A DNA stretch of 64,000 nt. Source: Taudactylus pleione (Eukaryota; Chordata; Amphibia; Anura; Myobatrachidae). The position numbers were made by a program, and so were the translations under genes. The stretch covers positions 9,498,001 to 9,562,000 of the forward strand of contig JAUIMM010000124.1 in assembly GCA_031769625.1 (NCBI GenBank), in the 5' to 3' direction. The notes under the pieces were generated by a model. The model was not told the DNA's origin, did no database searches, and worked only from the letters and a program-made list of their open reading frames with translations. Below are positions 1 through 9,950 of this stretch, piece by piece. The stretch's first letter is position 1, and every line of letters starts with the position of its first letter.

Positions 1-49
1 AAATAAATACAGAGTTTTTAATGAGTGGCTTAACAGACATGAATGTGGA
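1..49 (-). repeat. Short duplicate of the gag-start region, fused to integrase
   Basis: These 49 bases match 5017-5064 with only a few differences; the latter spans the gag start codon of copy 1. Both share the stretch around gagtttttaatgagtggctt and both matches stop after gtgga. In the minus reading direction the integrase text stops abruptly at base 50, immediately after the second catalytic-Asp motif (VSDR), and gag-start text follows. This is a rearrangement junction or the start of a second adjacent copy. The window edge prevents a decision. Confidence 0.6.
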
Positions 50-585
50 CGATCTGAGACTATTTCCGCAGGGAGTCCATGCAGGCTGCATATTTGCTGG
101 ACAAACAAATGAGCCAAATCAGAAGCTGTGGGTAATTTCTTTAGAGGGACATAATGGACCATCTTCGAAAATCGATCCACCACAACCTAGATGGTGGTGT
201 AGCCCTCCGAACTTGGTAAGTCCATTACAAAGTCCATGGAGAGGTTCGTCCATGGACGTGATGGAATTAGTAGAGGCAACAACTCACCTGCTGGAGCTTG
301 ATGGGAGGATTTGTGCTGGGCACATGGATTACATGAAGATACAAACTCCAATATGTCAGTCTTTATCGAGGGCCACCAGTAGGACCTTTTAAAAAATTCC
401 AGGGTCTTCTGAGTACCAGAATGACCTGCGAAGCATGAGGAACGAGCTCATGTGAGCAGCTGCTTCCTTAACTCCGGGGCCACAAAAGTTTTCCCAGTAG
501 GAGGCTGTAGCTGTGTGGTAGCAAACACCCTTGATTCCAGCACGGGGGTACTGTGCGAGGTTTCAGTATTGTTGTCACAGGGAAA
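50..585 (-). pseudogene. Integrase N-terminal half, Gypsy copy 1
   Basis: The minus-strand translation shows the H2C2 zinc-binding region (a GHSGT motif followed by CNPC), then the start of the DDE core: SMDFVMDLP with the first catalytic Asp, VVVDRFSKM, and VSDR with the second Asp. The Glu-containing part and C-terminal domain are missing because the sequence switches at base 50. In-frame stops (one just before VVVDRFSKM) and at least one frameshift are visible. Integrase joins retroelement cDNA to host DNA; this remnant cannot do so. Confidence 0.8.
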
Positions 586-1157
586 TTATCTAGACAGAGC
601 ATCTGCTTTCTGACTGAGGGCTCCATATTGAAAGGTCAGAGTAAAATGGAATTGAGCAAAGAATATTGCCCATCGGGCCTGACGAGGACTTACACACTGG
701 ATATTTTTGAGGAAGAGGAGGTTTCTATGGTCAGTGAAGACAGTAAAAGGGAATTTAGCTCCTTCCAACAGGTATCACCACTCTTTAAGTGCCAGCTTAA
801 CTGCCAAAAGTTCTTCTTCACCAATAGCGTAATTTTTTTCAGCAGGAGAAAACTTCTTGGAGAAGAAGCCACAAGGGTGAACTCGGTTATCCTCATACCG
901 TTGAGATAGAACTGCTCCCACTGCCTCTGAAGATGCATCTACCTCCAACAGAAAAGGTCTATCCACGTCTGGTTGTCTTAACACTGGAGCAGTGATAAAA
1001 GCTTGTTTCAAAAGCTGGAAGGCTGTCTCAGCTTCAGGAGTCCATAGAGTAGGATTAGCGTCTTTAATAGTCAACACTCTGATGGGAGCCAACAGGGACA
1101 AAAATCCTTTAATAAAGCATCTATAGTAATTGGCAAATCCGAGCAGTCTCTGGATGG
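586..1157 (-). pseudogene. RT C-terminus and RNase H, Gypsy copy 1
   Basis: The minus strand reads LLGFANYYR (RT thumb/connection), then the RNase H region with FLLEVDASSEAVGAVLSQ (first catalytic Asp), EKNYAIGEEELLAVKLAL (Glu), FTVFTDHRNL (Asp) and the closing ADALSR. One stop interrupts the frame after the LALKEW motif at 775-777 and another follows ADALSR at 586-588. The first stop looks like CGA to TGA, a CpG transition typical of methylation decay, though that is inference from family consensus. It continues from the RT fragment on the far side of the 1158-1544 insertion. Confidence 0.88.
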
Positions 1158-1544
1158 GAATCGGTATGAAATACCGCCGGCGGTTCGATTCCCGTAAGCG
1201 GCAGCCCGACAGATGGACAGATCCCGGCAGTGCCAGCCCAACAGGGCTGGAAATTCCGATCGTCCTTAGGTAAGTATATACTAACCTAACCCCCCTAACC
1301 CTAACCCTTCTTAGGGGTGCCTAACCCTAACCTCCCCCCCAAGTACCTAAGTCCCCCCCGGGGGCCCTAAACCTAACCCACCCCCCCCTCTGTCCGTTGG
1401 CAGTGCCCGGCATCCCTTCGATCGGGATGCCGGGTGCCTGTCTCCCGACGTCGGTTAGATGCCTGTCATTTAACCCACGCCGCGATAAAGCAGTCGGGAA
1501 GCCGGCTGTTGGGATCATGTCAGCCAGTTTCCCGAATGCATCTC
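1158..1544. mobile_element. 387-bp insertion with 10-bp target duplication and telomere-like tracts
   Basis: CTCTGGATGG stands at 1148-1157 and again at 1545-1554, and removing one copy plus the insert restores continuous Gypsy RT coding, so this is a clean insertion. It contains local dyads (ggtatgaaatacc; catcccttcgatcgggatg) and CCCTAA-type tracts around 1285-1380. I see no coding capacity and no convincing terminal inverted repeat. GGTTCGATTCC at 1182-1192 matches a tRNA B box but no A box is present. A 10-bp duplication fits a MULE-type or LINE-mobilised element; the superfamily is undecided. Confidence 0.75.
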
Positions 1545-2330
1545 CTCTGGATGGCTTTCAATGTCTGGGATCGGGACCAATCTAGAATTGTCTGAACCCT
1601 TTTGGGGTCCATTTCCAGACTGGAACCGGAGATGACATAACCAAGGAATGGCACACTGGGTACACTGAATACACATTTCTCTAGTTTACAATAGAGATGT
1701 TTTTTTCTTAAACGAGACAGAACTTTCTTCACATGTTTATGGTGCTCCTCTAGAGAGGAGGAAAAAATCAGTATATCATCCAGATAAACGACTATGGAGA
1801 CATACAACAAATGCCAGAAAATCTCATTGACAAAGCCTTGAAAGACAGCAGGAGCATTGCATAAGCCGAAGGGCATCACGAGATATTCAAAGTGTCCATC
1901 TCTGTTATTAAAAGCGGTTTTCCACTCATCTCCCGCACGGATACGAATAAGGTTATAGGCCCCTCATAGGTCTAATGTGAAAAAAACTATGGATCTCTTG
2001 ACTGTCGAATAGCTCTGTAATCAATGGAAGAGGTTATCGATTCTTGACTGTTATGTCATTAAGGCCTCGATAAGCTATACATGGTCTTAACCCACCATCC
2101 TTCTTCCCGATGAAAAAGAATCCAGTACCAGCAGGAGACGTAGAGGGACGAATGAACTCTTTCTCTAAATTCTCCTTGATGTACTCTGACATTGCTTTGG
2201 TCTCTGGCAAGGATAGAGGATAGGTGCGACCTCGAGGAGGCATCTTATCAGGCAGCAATTCTTTGGGACAATCCCATTCCCTGTGAGGAGGTAAGATATT
2301 AGCTTGTTGTTCAGAAAAAAACATCAGCAA
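1545..2330 (-). pseudogene. Reverse transcriptase, Gypsy copy 1
   Basis: The minus strand gives the N-terminal RT region ([20 protein letters not shown], then [10 protein letters not shown] and [17 protein letters not shown]), then MPFGLCNAPAVFQ and the catalytic VVYLDDILIF box, followed by KLEKC and FLGYVISG. The YLDD box is intact, but CIDYRGLN has become CIAYRGLN and the two blocks lie in different frames with stops between 1880 and 2033. The C-terminal end is cut by the 387-bp insertion. RT copies the element RNA to DNA in the cytoplasmic particle. Confidence 0.9.
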
Positions 2331-2419
2331 ACAGTTGATACTCTTTGGAAATAGCTGGAGGTACTAACAAGACTGTTTTCTTCATAGGTCGTATCTTGGG
2401 AAGACAGGATCTCTGACAC

Positions 2420-2752
2420 TCAACTCCCCATGAAAGAATTTGCATAGAGCTCCAGTCTATCCTGGGATTGTGCAGACACAACCAGGGTAACCCTACAACG
2501 ACTTCTTGGTAGAAATTTTAGATACTCAAAATGGAGTGCTCCAATGCAGACTAGCACTGGTTGAGTCTCCTTGGTGACAACTCCGTTAGCCAGAGGATGT
2601 CCGTCTACAGCAGTCAGAGAGCTTGAATGATCTAGGGTAGAACAAGGAATTTGTAATTTATCAATGAGACTAGAGGTCATAAAGTTTCCAGCTGCTCCAG
2701 AATCTAGTAGAGTAGTGACAAAGGCAGGTTTAGGCTTGACATCTATGGCCAA
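2420..2752 (-). pseudogene. Aspartic protease region, Gypsy copy 1
   Basis: The minus-strand translation contains TTLLDSGAAGNFM, the retropepsin active-site box in its usual Gypsy form (DSGA), followed by a beta-rich region with a second hydrophobic block. Length and position between gag and RT fit a Gypsy protease that would cut Gag-Pol. The region joins the RT frame only after interruptions, so it is part of a dead pol. Confidence 0.82.
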
Positions 2753-3484
2753 GATCAGGACAAAGTCTTTGGAAGTTGGGGACGGACAGATTACTCCTAA
2801 CTTGATGTCCCCAGGATCAGTTAGGAATGAGCGTTTCCCAGCTTGCGGGTACAGGAGGCCACCAGGTGACCCGATCCTCTACAGTATAGGCAGAGGTTTT
2901 TTGATATTCTTCTCTGGCATTCTTCTCTGGAGAGGTGGGTATGATTCACCTGCATTGGCTCTTCATCTGTAGAAGGAGGAGATGGACGGGTAGAGGAAGG
3001 AAGAGTGATGGACTTAGTACAGTCAGTTCTTTGTTCCTCGGCCTGACGTTCTCTAAAGCGGAGATCGACTTTGTTACACAGAGAAATCAGATCATTGAGA
3101 TTAGTAGGAAGGTTGCGGGTGACCAAGTCATCCTTCAAATTGTTGGAAAGCCCATGCCAGAAAGCTGAGATGAGGGCTTCCTCATTCCACTTGAGCTCTG
3201 ATGCCAAAATCTGGAACTGTACTACATATTGGCTGACGGGACGGATTCCTTGTTTCAGTGACATAATGCTAGATGAGACTGATACAGTTCGCTCAGGTTC
3301 ATCAAAAATCCTCCTGAATGATCTTACGAAGTCTGTATAGTTGTCCAGTAGAGAATCTGAATGCTCCCAGAGTGGGGAAGCCCAATCCAAGGTGGGACCA
3401 GACAATAGAGACACCAGGTAGGCCACTCTGGTTCTAGCAGTGGAAAAGTTGTCAGGCTGTAGGGTGAAATGTATATCGCACTGA

Positions 3485-4052
3485 AGGCCTGATTCAGACC
3501 CACTCGCGAGCGCTATGTGCTCACAAGCGGATCGTTGATGGCCCAGTGCGCATGCACACGACGGAGCCGGCACATGCGCACTGGGCCACCATGCGTGAGA
3601 CCCAGGCCTGCATGCGCAAGACCCGGATAGCGACGAGCAAACCGTCGCTCCGGGTCTCGTACCAAAGGGGGCATGCTGTCAATGTTGAATGACAGCATGC
3701 CCCCTTTGGTGGGCGGTTTGGGGGAGTGGCTGCCCAAACGGAGGCGTTTGAACGTGTGAACGCCTCTGTCTGGGGCCGGCCCCACTGACATCACGAGTGA
3801 TGTCAATGGGAGAGATTTCAGCTCTGTTTGAGCTGAAATCTCTCTGGGGCTTGTGGAAACGAGACCCTACCACAAGGGTCTTGTTGCAAGCCCGATGGTC
3901 GCGATGGTCTTGACCATCGCGACCATCTTCCTGGTCGCTCACTACAGCTGTGGATGGTCACCCACAGCTATGCGAGCGGCCAGGAGGCCAAGAAGCCCGG
4001 CCCTGATTCAGAGTGACCGCTCTGTCAGAGCGTCCGGCTCTGAATCAGGGCC
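3485..4052. mobile_element. Harbinger-like MITE in gag (3-bp TSD TGA)
   Basis: A 568-bp non-coding element with ends AGGCCTGATTCAGACCC and GGCTCTGAATCAGGGCC (inverted repeats) and TGA at 3482-3484 and 4053-4055. It is rich in internal dyads: tgaatgacagcatgcccc near 3690 mirrors gggggcatgctgtcaatgtt near 3667, and catcgcgaccatc-type repeats lie near 3900. A TIR starting GGSCC and a 3-bp duplication suggest PIF/Harbinger, but the target is TGA rather than TWA. It is the same family as the elements at 4301, 24830 and 53319. Confidence 0.85.
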
Positions 4053-4300
4053 TGATTCAGGAATCCACGGCAGAGCTTGGGGTTGCCGTCAAATTTACTT
4101 GGCATAGGAAGGTGTAGTCGAGGGGATGCCCTGTAGCTGGTATTATCAGACGGAGTAGTAGAGGTAACTATAGTTACATTAGAGGTAGACAAGGAGGTTT
4201 GCAGATTATCCTGTCGTTTGGACATTTCTTGTAGAAACTGAGCCATTTGATGTTGCATAGCCTCCAGGTTTTCAAAGCTGTCTGCAGTACATCGGAATAA

Positions 4301-4899
4301 GGCCCTCATTCAGAGCCACTCGCTAGCGGCAGTACGCTCGTTCCGAGCGATGTTCGCACATCTGCACATGCGTACGGTTTTTAGTACGCATGCGCGAACC
4401 AGTCAGTGCGGCCGAAAAACATTTGTACGCAATATAGCGAGTGCCTGCTATTTTGAGTGACAGAATGAGGCGTATGTGGGTGGTAACAGGGGAAGGTGCT
4501 TGAAAACGGGGAGTGGAGATCCGTTCGCAGGCATGCTTAAAGGTCAAAACGGGCGTTTTATGGGTGTGCATAATTAATATAGCAGCGTCAATGACCACGT
4601 CACTTGGTTTTTTTTAACTCTGAACTGCTCGCAAAATAGCGGTTGAAAAAACCAACCACAAGAATAGCGAGCAGTTCATATCCTGTTCGATGTACTCGAT
4701 TAATCTAATAAATAGCGGACATGACGTATGGTGCGAGCGGCCAGGGGGCGTTTTTAAGAAATAAAAGAGCGTATGTTTTGCTCGCTCGTTCAGACTTAGA
4801 GGTGTGAACAGACTGCAATGTGCGAATGGATCATTTGCATAGCCACCCCTTGTTTTTGAACGAACAAACGCAAATAGCGAACGGCTCTGAATGAGGGCC
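4301..4899. mobile_element. Harbinger-like MITE in gag (TSD TAA)
   Basis: A 599-bp non-coding element with perfect 16-bp terminal inverted repeats, GGCCCTCATTCAGAGC at the left and its complement at the right, flanked by TAA at 4298-4300 and 4900-4902. The target TAA fits the TWA preference of PIF/Harbinger elements. The interior is AT-richer than that of the neighbour at 3485 and shares mainly the ends, so the two are different subfamilies mobilised by one transposase type. It interrupts the N-terminal part of the Gypsy gag. Confidence 0.88.
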
Positions 4900-5064
4900 T
4901 AAATCCGCTCTAGACTCCAGTTCCGTGGCCAGGTCCATAGGGCCAGTGCAAACTGTGAGGTTCTGGTTTTGTTGTGGGCCCGGGGTGGTAAAAGGAGCAG
5001 AAACTGAAGCAGATTTAGAAATAAACGTGGAGTTTTTAATGAGTGGCTTAACTGACATGAATGT

Positions 5065-5907
5065 GGAAAAACAAAAAGTCCAGGTATAGAACTAAAGTGC
5101 ACTTGGAAAATGGTAGTGAAGCAATGGGAAAAAGTCCAGGTAATGAAGAAGATAATCCAGTATTCCAGGGTATGTGAGGCTGAAAAGAATTGCAGGTTGA
5201 AATGAGTTGCAGACTGAAGTGAATTGCAGACTGAAGTGAAATGCAGGCTGAAGTGAATTGCAGGCTGAAGTGAGTTGCAGGCTGAAGTGAGTTGCAGGCT
5301 GAAGTGAGTTGCAGGCTAAAGTGAGTTGCAGGCTGAAGTGAATGGCAGGTTGAAGTGATTTGCAGGCTGAAATGAATTGCAGGCTGAGAAATAATGTCCA
5401 GGGAAACTGCAAGTGGAGGCAAGGTGCAGGGTAACAGCTGACGCAGGTACTCAGGCAAGAGAGAGGCAAAGGAGGAGGCAGGAGCCAGCGGGGCTGGAAC
5501 AGGCAGGGTGAAGCAGGTTAGGTAATGATCAGAACAGACAGTTGAATGAGCTCAGGAACTCTCTCTCTCAGCTCTCGCTGAGAAACACATTGCACTGGCA
5601 ATGAAAGGAAGCTCGGCACTCCCTTAAATACCCAGTGCTGCACTGTGACAGGCCAGAGAAAGCATGTGACGCACCAGGATAGGGCAACTAGGTCACATGA
5701 CCGGAGGCAAGATGGCGGCGCCCATGCCAGAGCGGAACAGAAGCACCACCAGGCCTAACCAGACCAGAGTAACAGTATACCTGCACAGGACTACGCACAG
5801 CCAATGCACCCTGCAAGATACCAGCACCACTGCCAGACGCCCCTCACCATAGCATCCTCACAGGTAATACCTGCTGGCTGGCATGCCGAGAAGCCCTGGT
5901 CGTGACA
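5065..5907 (-). repeat. Probable 5' LTR and leader of Gypsy copy 1
   Basis: The minus strand begins TGTCACGACCAGGGC at 5907. A TATTTAAGG box lies near 5627-5619 on the minus strand and is the likely promoter. It is followed by a CT-rich stretch and a 17-bp tandem array. The LTR end is uncertain: no clear CA terminus or primer-binding site is visible before the gag ATG at 5058, and the second LTR is outside the window for comparison. Confidence 0.55.
5192..5388. repeat. 17-bp tandem array in Gypsy leader
   Basis: About 11-12 imperfect copies of ttgcaggctgaagtgag, with drift such as tgaaatgaa and agactg. It lies downstream of the TATA-like box of the minus-strand element, so it would be transcribed in the 5' part of the RNA. 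All three forward frames of the minus strand stay open through it, giving the S-A-C-N-S-L-Q-P-type repeats expected of a stop-free 17-mer; this is not evidence of coding. Confidence 0.85.
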
Positions 5908-6771
5908 AGGCTCAGTAGGTGGAAAACTGTGCTCCTCGTCCTCCTTTAGCGCAGCAGAGCTTGGCTAGCATTCCCCTTTGAGAGAGGCAAGTCGGTAACT
6001 ACTTTAGGGGGGAAACATGTCTTCATCCTAGGGAGGAACCAGCACTGTGCTAGTTAAGGGGAGGTGGTACTACCCAGGAGGGCTTGCGCACAGGGTGGAA
6101 AACTTCACCCTATTTTTGGTAAAGTAAACAATCATTATGAGCTGTAGACCGAGGTAACACTGCTTTTTCGCCTCCATGACTAATTAATTCAATTCTAATC
6201 CGATCTAAATAAATTTGGCTTTGACCTCTTTTTTCCAATTCTATACAGTTGTCTGTGTCTTATTTATTAGTTAAGTTAAGCTTAAGAGTGGTGTTTAAAA
6301 TAATAAAACTATGGGTGACTTATCATGGCTGGGCATATAGTGATAAATACACTACTGCTGATTGTACCTATAACCCTATATGAATCTGTAAGTGAATACT
6401 ATGCTACACCAGTGGATCAAATAATAATAACAGACTATAAGTCACAAGTGCTGGGAATAGGTCATATGATCTAGTCAACTGAAAATGAAAGATGGTCAAA
6501 TTAATTCAGCTGCACTTTTAAACAAGTTTTGTTAAATAATATATATATAAACTGTGAAATTGTGTACTGATCTTGTTAATAAATATTGAATTGATATGGA
6601 CATTGGTATATTCAATTTATTAGCAGTATTATAATTTTGGATCATTACTTCCATGTATTATGACCATAAACTGTATGTCATTGAGATCATATAATACAAT
6701 ATATAAAGAGAATCATTATTGAGCCCCTCTGAGGTGATTAGTCACCATAACACACTGTGAGTGATATATCC
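5908..6771. other. Gene-free stretch
   Basis: Flank of the Gypsy LTR. I see no coding region or recognisable repeat end. The first 270 bases contain small hairpins (ggtggaaaacttcaccc near 6096) and a tatttttggta stretch resembling an Sm site. I could not match it to any snRNA, so no RNA gene is called. The rest is AT-rich. Confidence 0.5.
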
Positions 6772-7171
6772 CTTTTACACCAGAGCTAAAACCCGGGTTA
6801 TTGTAGAGTTAACCCGGGTAGCTCCTTGGTGTAAAAGGGGAAAGGGTTGGATTAACAGATCAAGTGACCCAGCAATCCAACCCAGGTAACCAGCAGGGTT
6901 TAACATGGAATAACCTGTGAAACCCTGTTCTGTAAATGGAGCGATCCGGGTCACAGTGACCTGGCCGGCTTCAGTGGTGCTTGGATATGACGTAATCTCC
7001 AAGCGTCCACTTCAACGTCAGTAAAAAAGCTGGGTCTATGCAGACCCGGTTCCAGTGTGAACGGCCCCGGCTTGGGAAAATACTGGGTTGACGCCGGCTA
7101 AATTCTGCGTCTGATCCGGATTGGAACCCTGTTCCACCCTCCGGGTCAGACCCGGAATTTTGGTGTAAAAG
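6772..7171. mobile_element. MITE with CTTTTACACC ends
   Basis: A 400-bp non-coding unit bounded by CTTTTACACC at the left and its complement GGTGTAAAAG at the right. The left end itself folds into a stem (6773-6836) because tttacaccagagct is mirrored by agctccttggtgtaaa. Internal CCCGGGTT motifs recur several times in both orientations. No target duplication is convincing, so the superfamily is unassigned. Confidence 0.6.
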
Positions 7172-8709
7172 CTGTAATATTTAATTAGAGCTAATATAAT
7201 ACAGTGTAAAGAAGTCCATATACACTATGAAGTGGACATATAATGGGTATTGTGAGTTGGTACAGCTGTGTACTGTATTTTAATATTTTCTTACTTTATC
7301 TTTACGTTTTATTCCGCTGCAATTTTATGACATTATTAAAATTAATCAGTTATGTTTTATTGTTACTTCTATTGCGATACATTGTGCACTCATTTAAAGG
7401 GTCTTTTTTGCTCCTTTTGTGTATCTGTTTTTCAAGTACTGTAGTTAAGCAATTTGTATGACACATGCATTACACCGAGTGTATGCACACAGGTGCTGTA
7501 GTGATTGATAGAGACGGAGGGTATCAGTAATGCTGTGGAAAAATTATGGCCATTCCTTGACAGTGACTGGGTGGTGGCTAGTAATGCATGTAAAAATGCT
7601 CCATTCGATGGGCGTGTTATGGGAGTGTCACAGGCATGCCAATGGAAGCTGCTGCATTCACAGACGCAGAGCTGCAGGCATAGGAGGCTATGGTCAGATG
7701 GAGAAACTTCAACTGCTATAGGGCTGGTGCAAGTTTCAATGGTGCGACCGATAGTGGCATATAAAGATGCACCAATAGGTATTACATCAAGCACAGATGC
7801 TAAAAGTGGGCGTATGAGTCCATGCACAGTTGGCCACATGGATGTACAGTACACAAGGGAAGGAGTTTGTAGCAGAAGATGGATGACTGCCAATAGATGC
7901 ATGCGCTCAGGCTCGTAGAGATCTGGGCCAGGCACGCGGCACTTTCAGAGGGCGTGACCTAATCTCAGGAGAAGTGGCCACATCCCCCTTTAGAAAAACA
8001 TATAAAAAAGTATCTGAACGTTTTGGGGGGGTCAGCGGCAGAAGCCTATCATGCCATTTTGTAGCCCACCACACAGCAGTGTGTGCTGGGCTGGGGAGAG
8101 AGGCTGCTGACAAGTAAGAGAGAGGGGGCAGAGGCAGACCCCGGCCCTCACCAGGCCCCTCCAACAAGCCCGTGACCAGGTAATTAATACCAGCTCCCCC
8201 TCCCCCTTGGCTCCCCTGTGTGCGCTTCTGCTTGTTGTCTGTAATGGCTGAATAACAAAGCACTATACTTATTTCTCATGCTCCAGTGTTCTCATACCTA
8301 GAAACACAAACAAAACAAGTGGATGGGGGTTTTAAAGATAAGATTGCTGTTGCCGGCCCTGCACATTGATAGCATTAAGTATTGTCATTTGTCTTGTATT
8401 TGTTTAGACCTAATGCATATAATGCATGCATTTATTTGTATGTGGAAATTTTTATAACAGATTACTCATACACAGTCAATGTGCGGCAGGGGAAGAAACT
8501 GAACATTGAATATCATGTAGCAACTGCCCCAAATTGTAAAGTGCAGTGTTACTGTATATTATGGCATTTTCTGTGATCACTTTTCCATTATATAGGGAAC
8601 AATACACTCCCTACTGTAATTCATATAAATGAGTGATGACATCTGATTGTAAGCAAAGACATTCAAATGTACTGTTTATACAGAAATTTTAAATAATATA
8701 CATATATAC
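7172..8709. other. Gene-free stretch with open but unconvincing frames
   Basis: Both strands between 7430 and 7935 carry overlapping open frames (to 167 codons) with no recognisable domain, and they mirror each other, as expected for a CpG-rich non-coding repeat. 7950-8240 is a GC-rich segment (gtggccacatcccc) resembling dispersed amphibian repeat DNA. The last 460 bases are AT-rich. No gene is supported. Confidence 0.5.
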
Positions 8710-8935
8710 TAGGGGTGTGCACCGGACACTTTTCGTGGTTTGTGTTTTGGTTTTGGATCTGGATCTTTCTTCGTGTTTTGGATCTGGATTGGTTTTGCCA
8801 AAACCACCCTTCCGTGTTTTGGGTTCTGGGTTTTGTGTTTTGGATCTGTATTTTTTTTTTTAAAAAAGCATAAAAACAGCTAAAATCACAGAATGTGTTG
8901 GTTTTTCTGCTCCTATGCTATTATTAACCTCCATA

Positions 8936-9516
8936 CTCACTGTATGCAGAAGTTTAGCAATTCCTGTGGGAGGGTCAGGTCAACCGCTATTCTGCGTATT
9001 GGTCCTATTGTTCTCGATTGTACCGATGTTTTCGCAATCTTGCACATTATTACAAATGTGAGTGAAGGTAAGGGGGCATTTTTATGAAGTCCTGGGCATC
9101 TGCATCTTGTGCTGCGGTGGCAGTGTGTATGCATTCTTTAGCATATTTTCGCAGTGGCCGGATGCATGCGATTGCAAACTTGTGATCCATGCTGAATCAG
9201 GCCCAGTGTCTCCCTGGAGTAAGCCTCATCAAGGAAGTGTAGTGGATATAAGCAGTAGAAAATTGTGACATCATAGAAGAATGTTGCTATAGTGGCAGAA
9301 TCTGCTAGTTGACTGTTGATTCAGCAAGGATCGCAACTGCTAAAGCATATGCAGATGGTCGATTGTTGCGTACTACGCATGCGTATGCATCGCAGTGCGC
9401 GAATGCCTCACTGCAATCGGGACTGCGTTCAAAGTGAGTATGCAGGCCCATCGTAGAGTGACAGGAAGCACCGTTTGGGGGTGGTGCTGGGGGGGGGGGG
9501 GGTCAGAGAAATGCAG
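8936..9516. mobile_element. Two MITE halves in swapped order inside the hAT end
   Basis: 8936-9204 resembles the right half of the MITE at 17251-17716 (gtttagcaatt, ggcatctgcat, TGAATCAGGCCC end), and 9327-9516 resembles its left half (GATTCAGCAAGGATCGC, ggtcgattgttgcg, gggggggtcagagaaa). They stand in the order right-half then left-half, separated by about 120 unrelated bases. On both sides lies the same hAT subterminal text (tcctatgctattattaacct at about 8912 and 9621). The second hAT copy at 46892 lacks this segment and has that text only once. Confidence 0.7.
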
Positions 9517-9950
9517 GCATGTTTTGTGTTTTGGTTTGGCATCTGGATTAGTTTTGCCAAAACCACCCTTCCGGGTTTTTTTTGGAAACTGCTAAAATCA
9601 CAGAATTTGGATTTTTTTGGTCCTATGCTATTATTAACCTCAATAACATTCATTTCCACTCATTTCCAGTCTATTCTGAACACCTCACACCTCACAATAT
9701 TGTTTTTATGGCCAAAAGATTGCACCAAGGTAGCTGGATGACTATGCTAAGCGACACGAGTGGGCGGCACAAACACGTGACCCATCTAGGAGTGATACTG
9801 CAGTGGCAGACAGGATGGCAGTTTGAAAAACTAGGCCCCAAACTGTACATAATGCAAAGAAAAAAAAGAGGTGCAAGATGGAATTGTCCTTGGGCCCTCC
9901 CACCCACCCTTATGTTGTATAAACAGGACATGCACACTTTAACAAAGCAA

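Larger units (their letters stand above)
2821..5058 (-). pseudogene. Gag of Gypsy copy 1, split by two MITEs
   Basis: The minus strand begins at an ATG (5058-5056; MSVKPLIKNS), continues to ATELESRADL, is interrupted by the 4301-4899 MITE, resumes with FENLEAMQHQMAQFLQEMS (probable coiled coil), reaches MPSKFDGNPKLCRGFLNQ, is interrupted by the 3485-4052 MITE, and resumes with CDIHFTLQPDNFS and a retrotransposon-Gag (capsid) domain. It ends in a CX2CX4HX4C knuckle (CLYCRGSGHLVASC) for RNA binding. Host codons rejoin neatly across both MITEs when one 3-bp duplication is discounted. Confidence 0.88.
1..5907 (-). mobile_element. Ty3/Gypsy LTR retrotransposon, copy 1 (3' end beyond window)
   Basis: Read on the minus strand this is LTR/leader, gag, protease, reverse transcriptase, RNase H and the first half of integrase, in normal Ty3/Gypsy order. 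The outer end reads TGTCACGACC on the minus strand, a TG start like those of the other Gypsy copies in this window. Gag and pol are broken by stops, frameshifts and three insertions (1158-1544, 3485-4052, 4301-4899), so it is a dead copy. It runs off the left edge, so the second LTR and target duplication cannot be seen. Confidence 0.9.

Noticed and set aside
21..392. 123-codon plus-strand frame at the left edge
   Set aside because: Antisense shadow of the minus-strand Gypsy integrase.
1182..1192. tRNA B-box (GGTTCGATTCC), possible tRNA gene or SINE
   Set aside because: No A box, no cloverleaf, no SINE tail; probably a chance match within a GC-rich element.
1285..1380. Telomere end or interstitial telomere
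   Set aside because: CCCTAA-type tracts are short, irregular and enclosed in a 387-bp insertion with a target duplication.
5930..6130. Possible small nuclear RNA (hairpin plus Sm-like tatttttggta)
   Set aside because: No match to any U-snRNA core that I recognise and no promoter element; too weak to call.
7432..7935. Overlapping open frames of 137 and 167 codons on opposite strands
   Set aside because: No recognisable domain, mirror-image openness typical of stop-poor repeat DNA.
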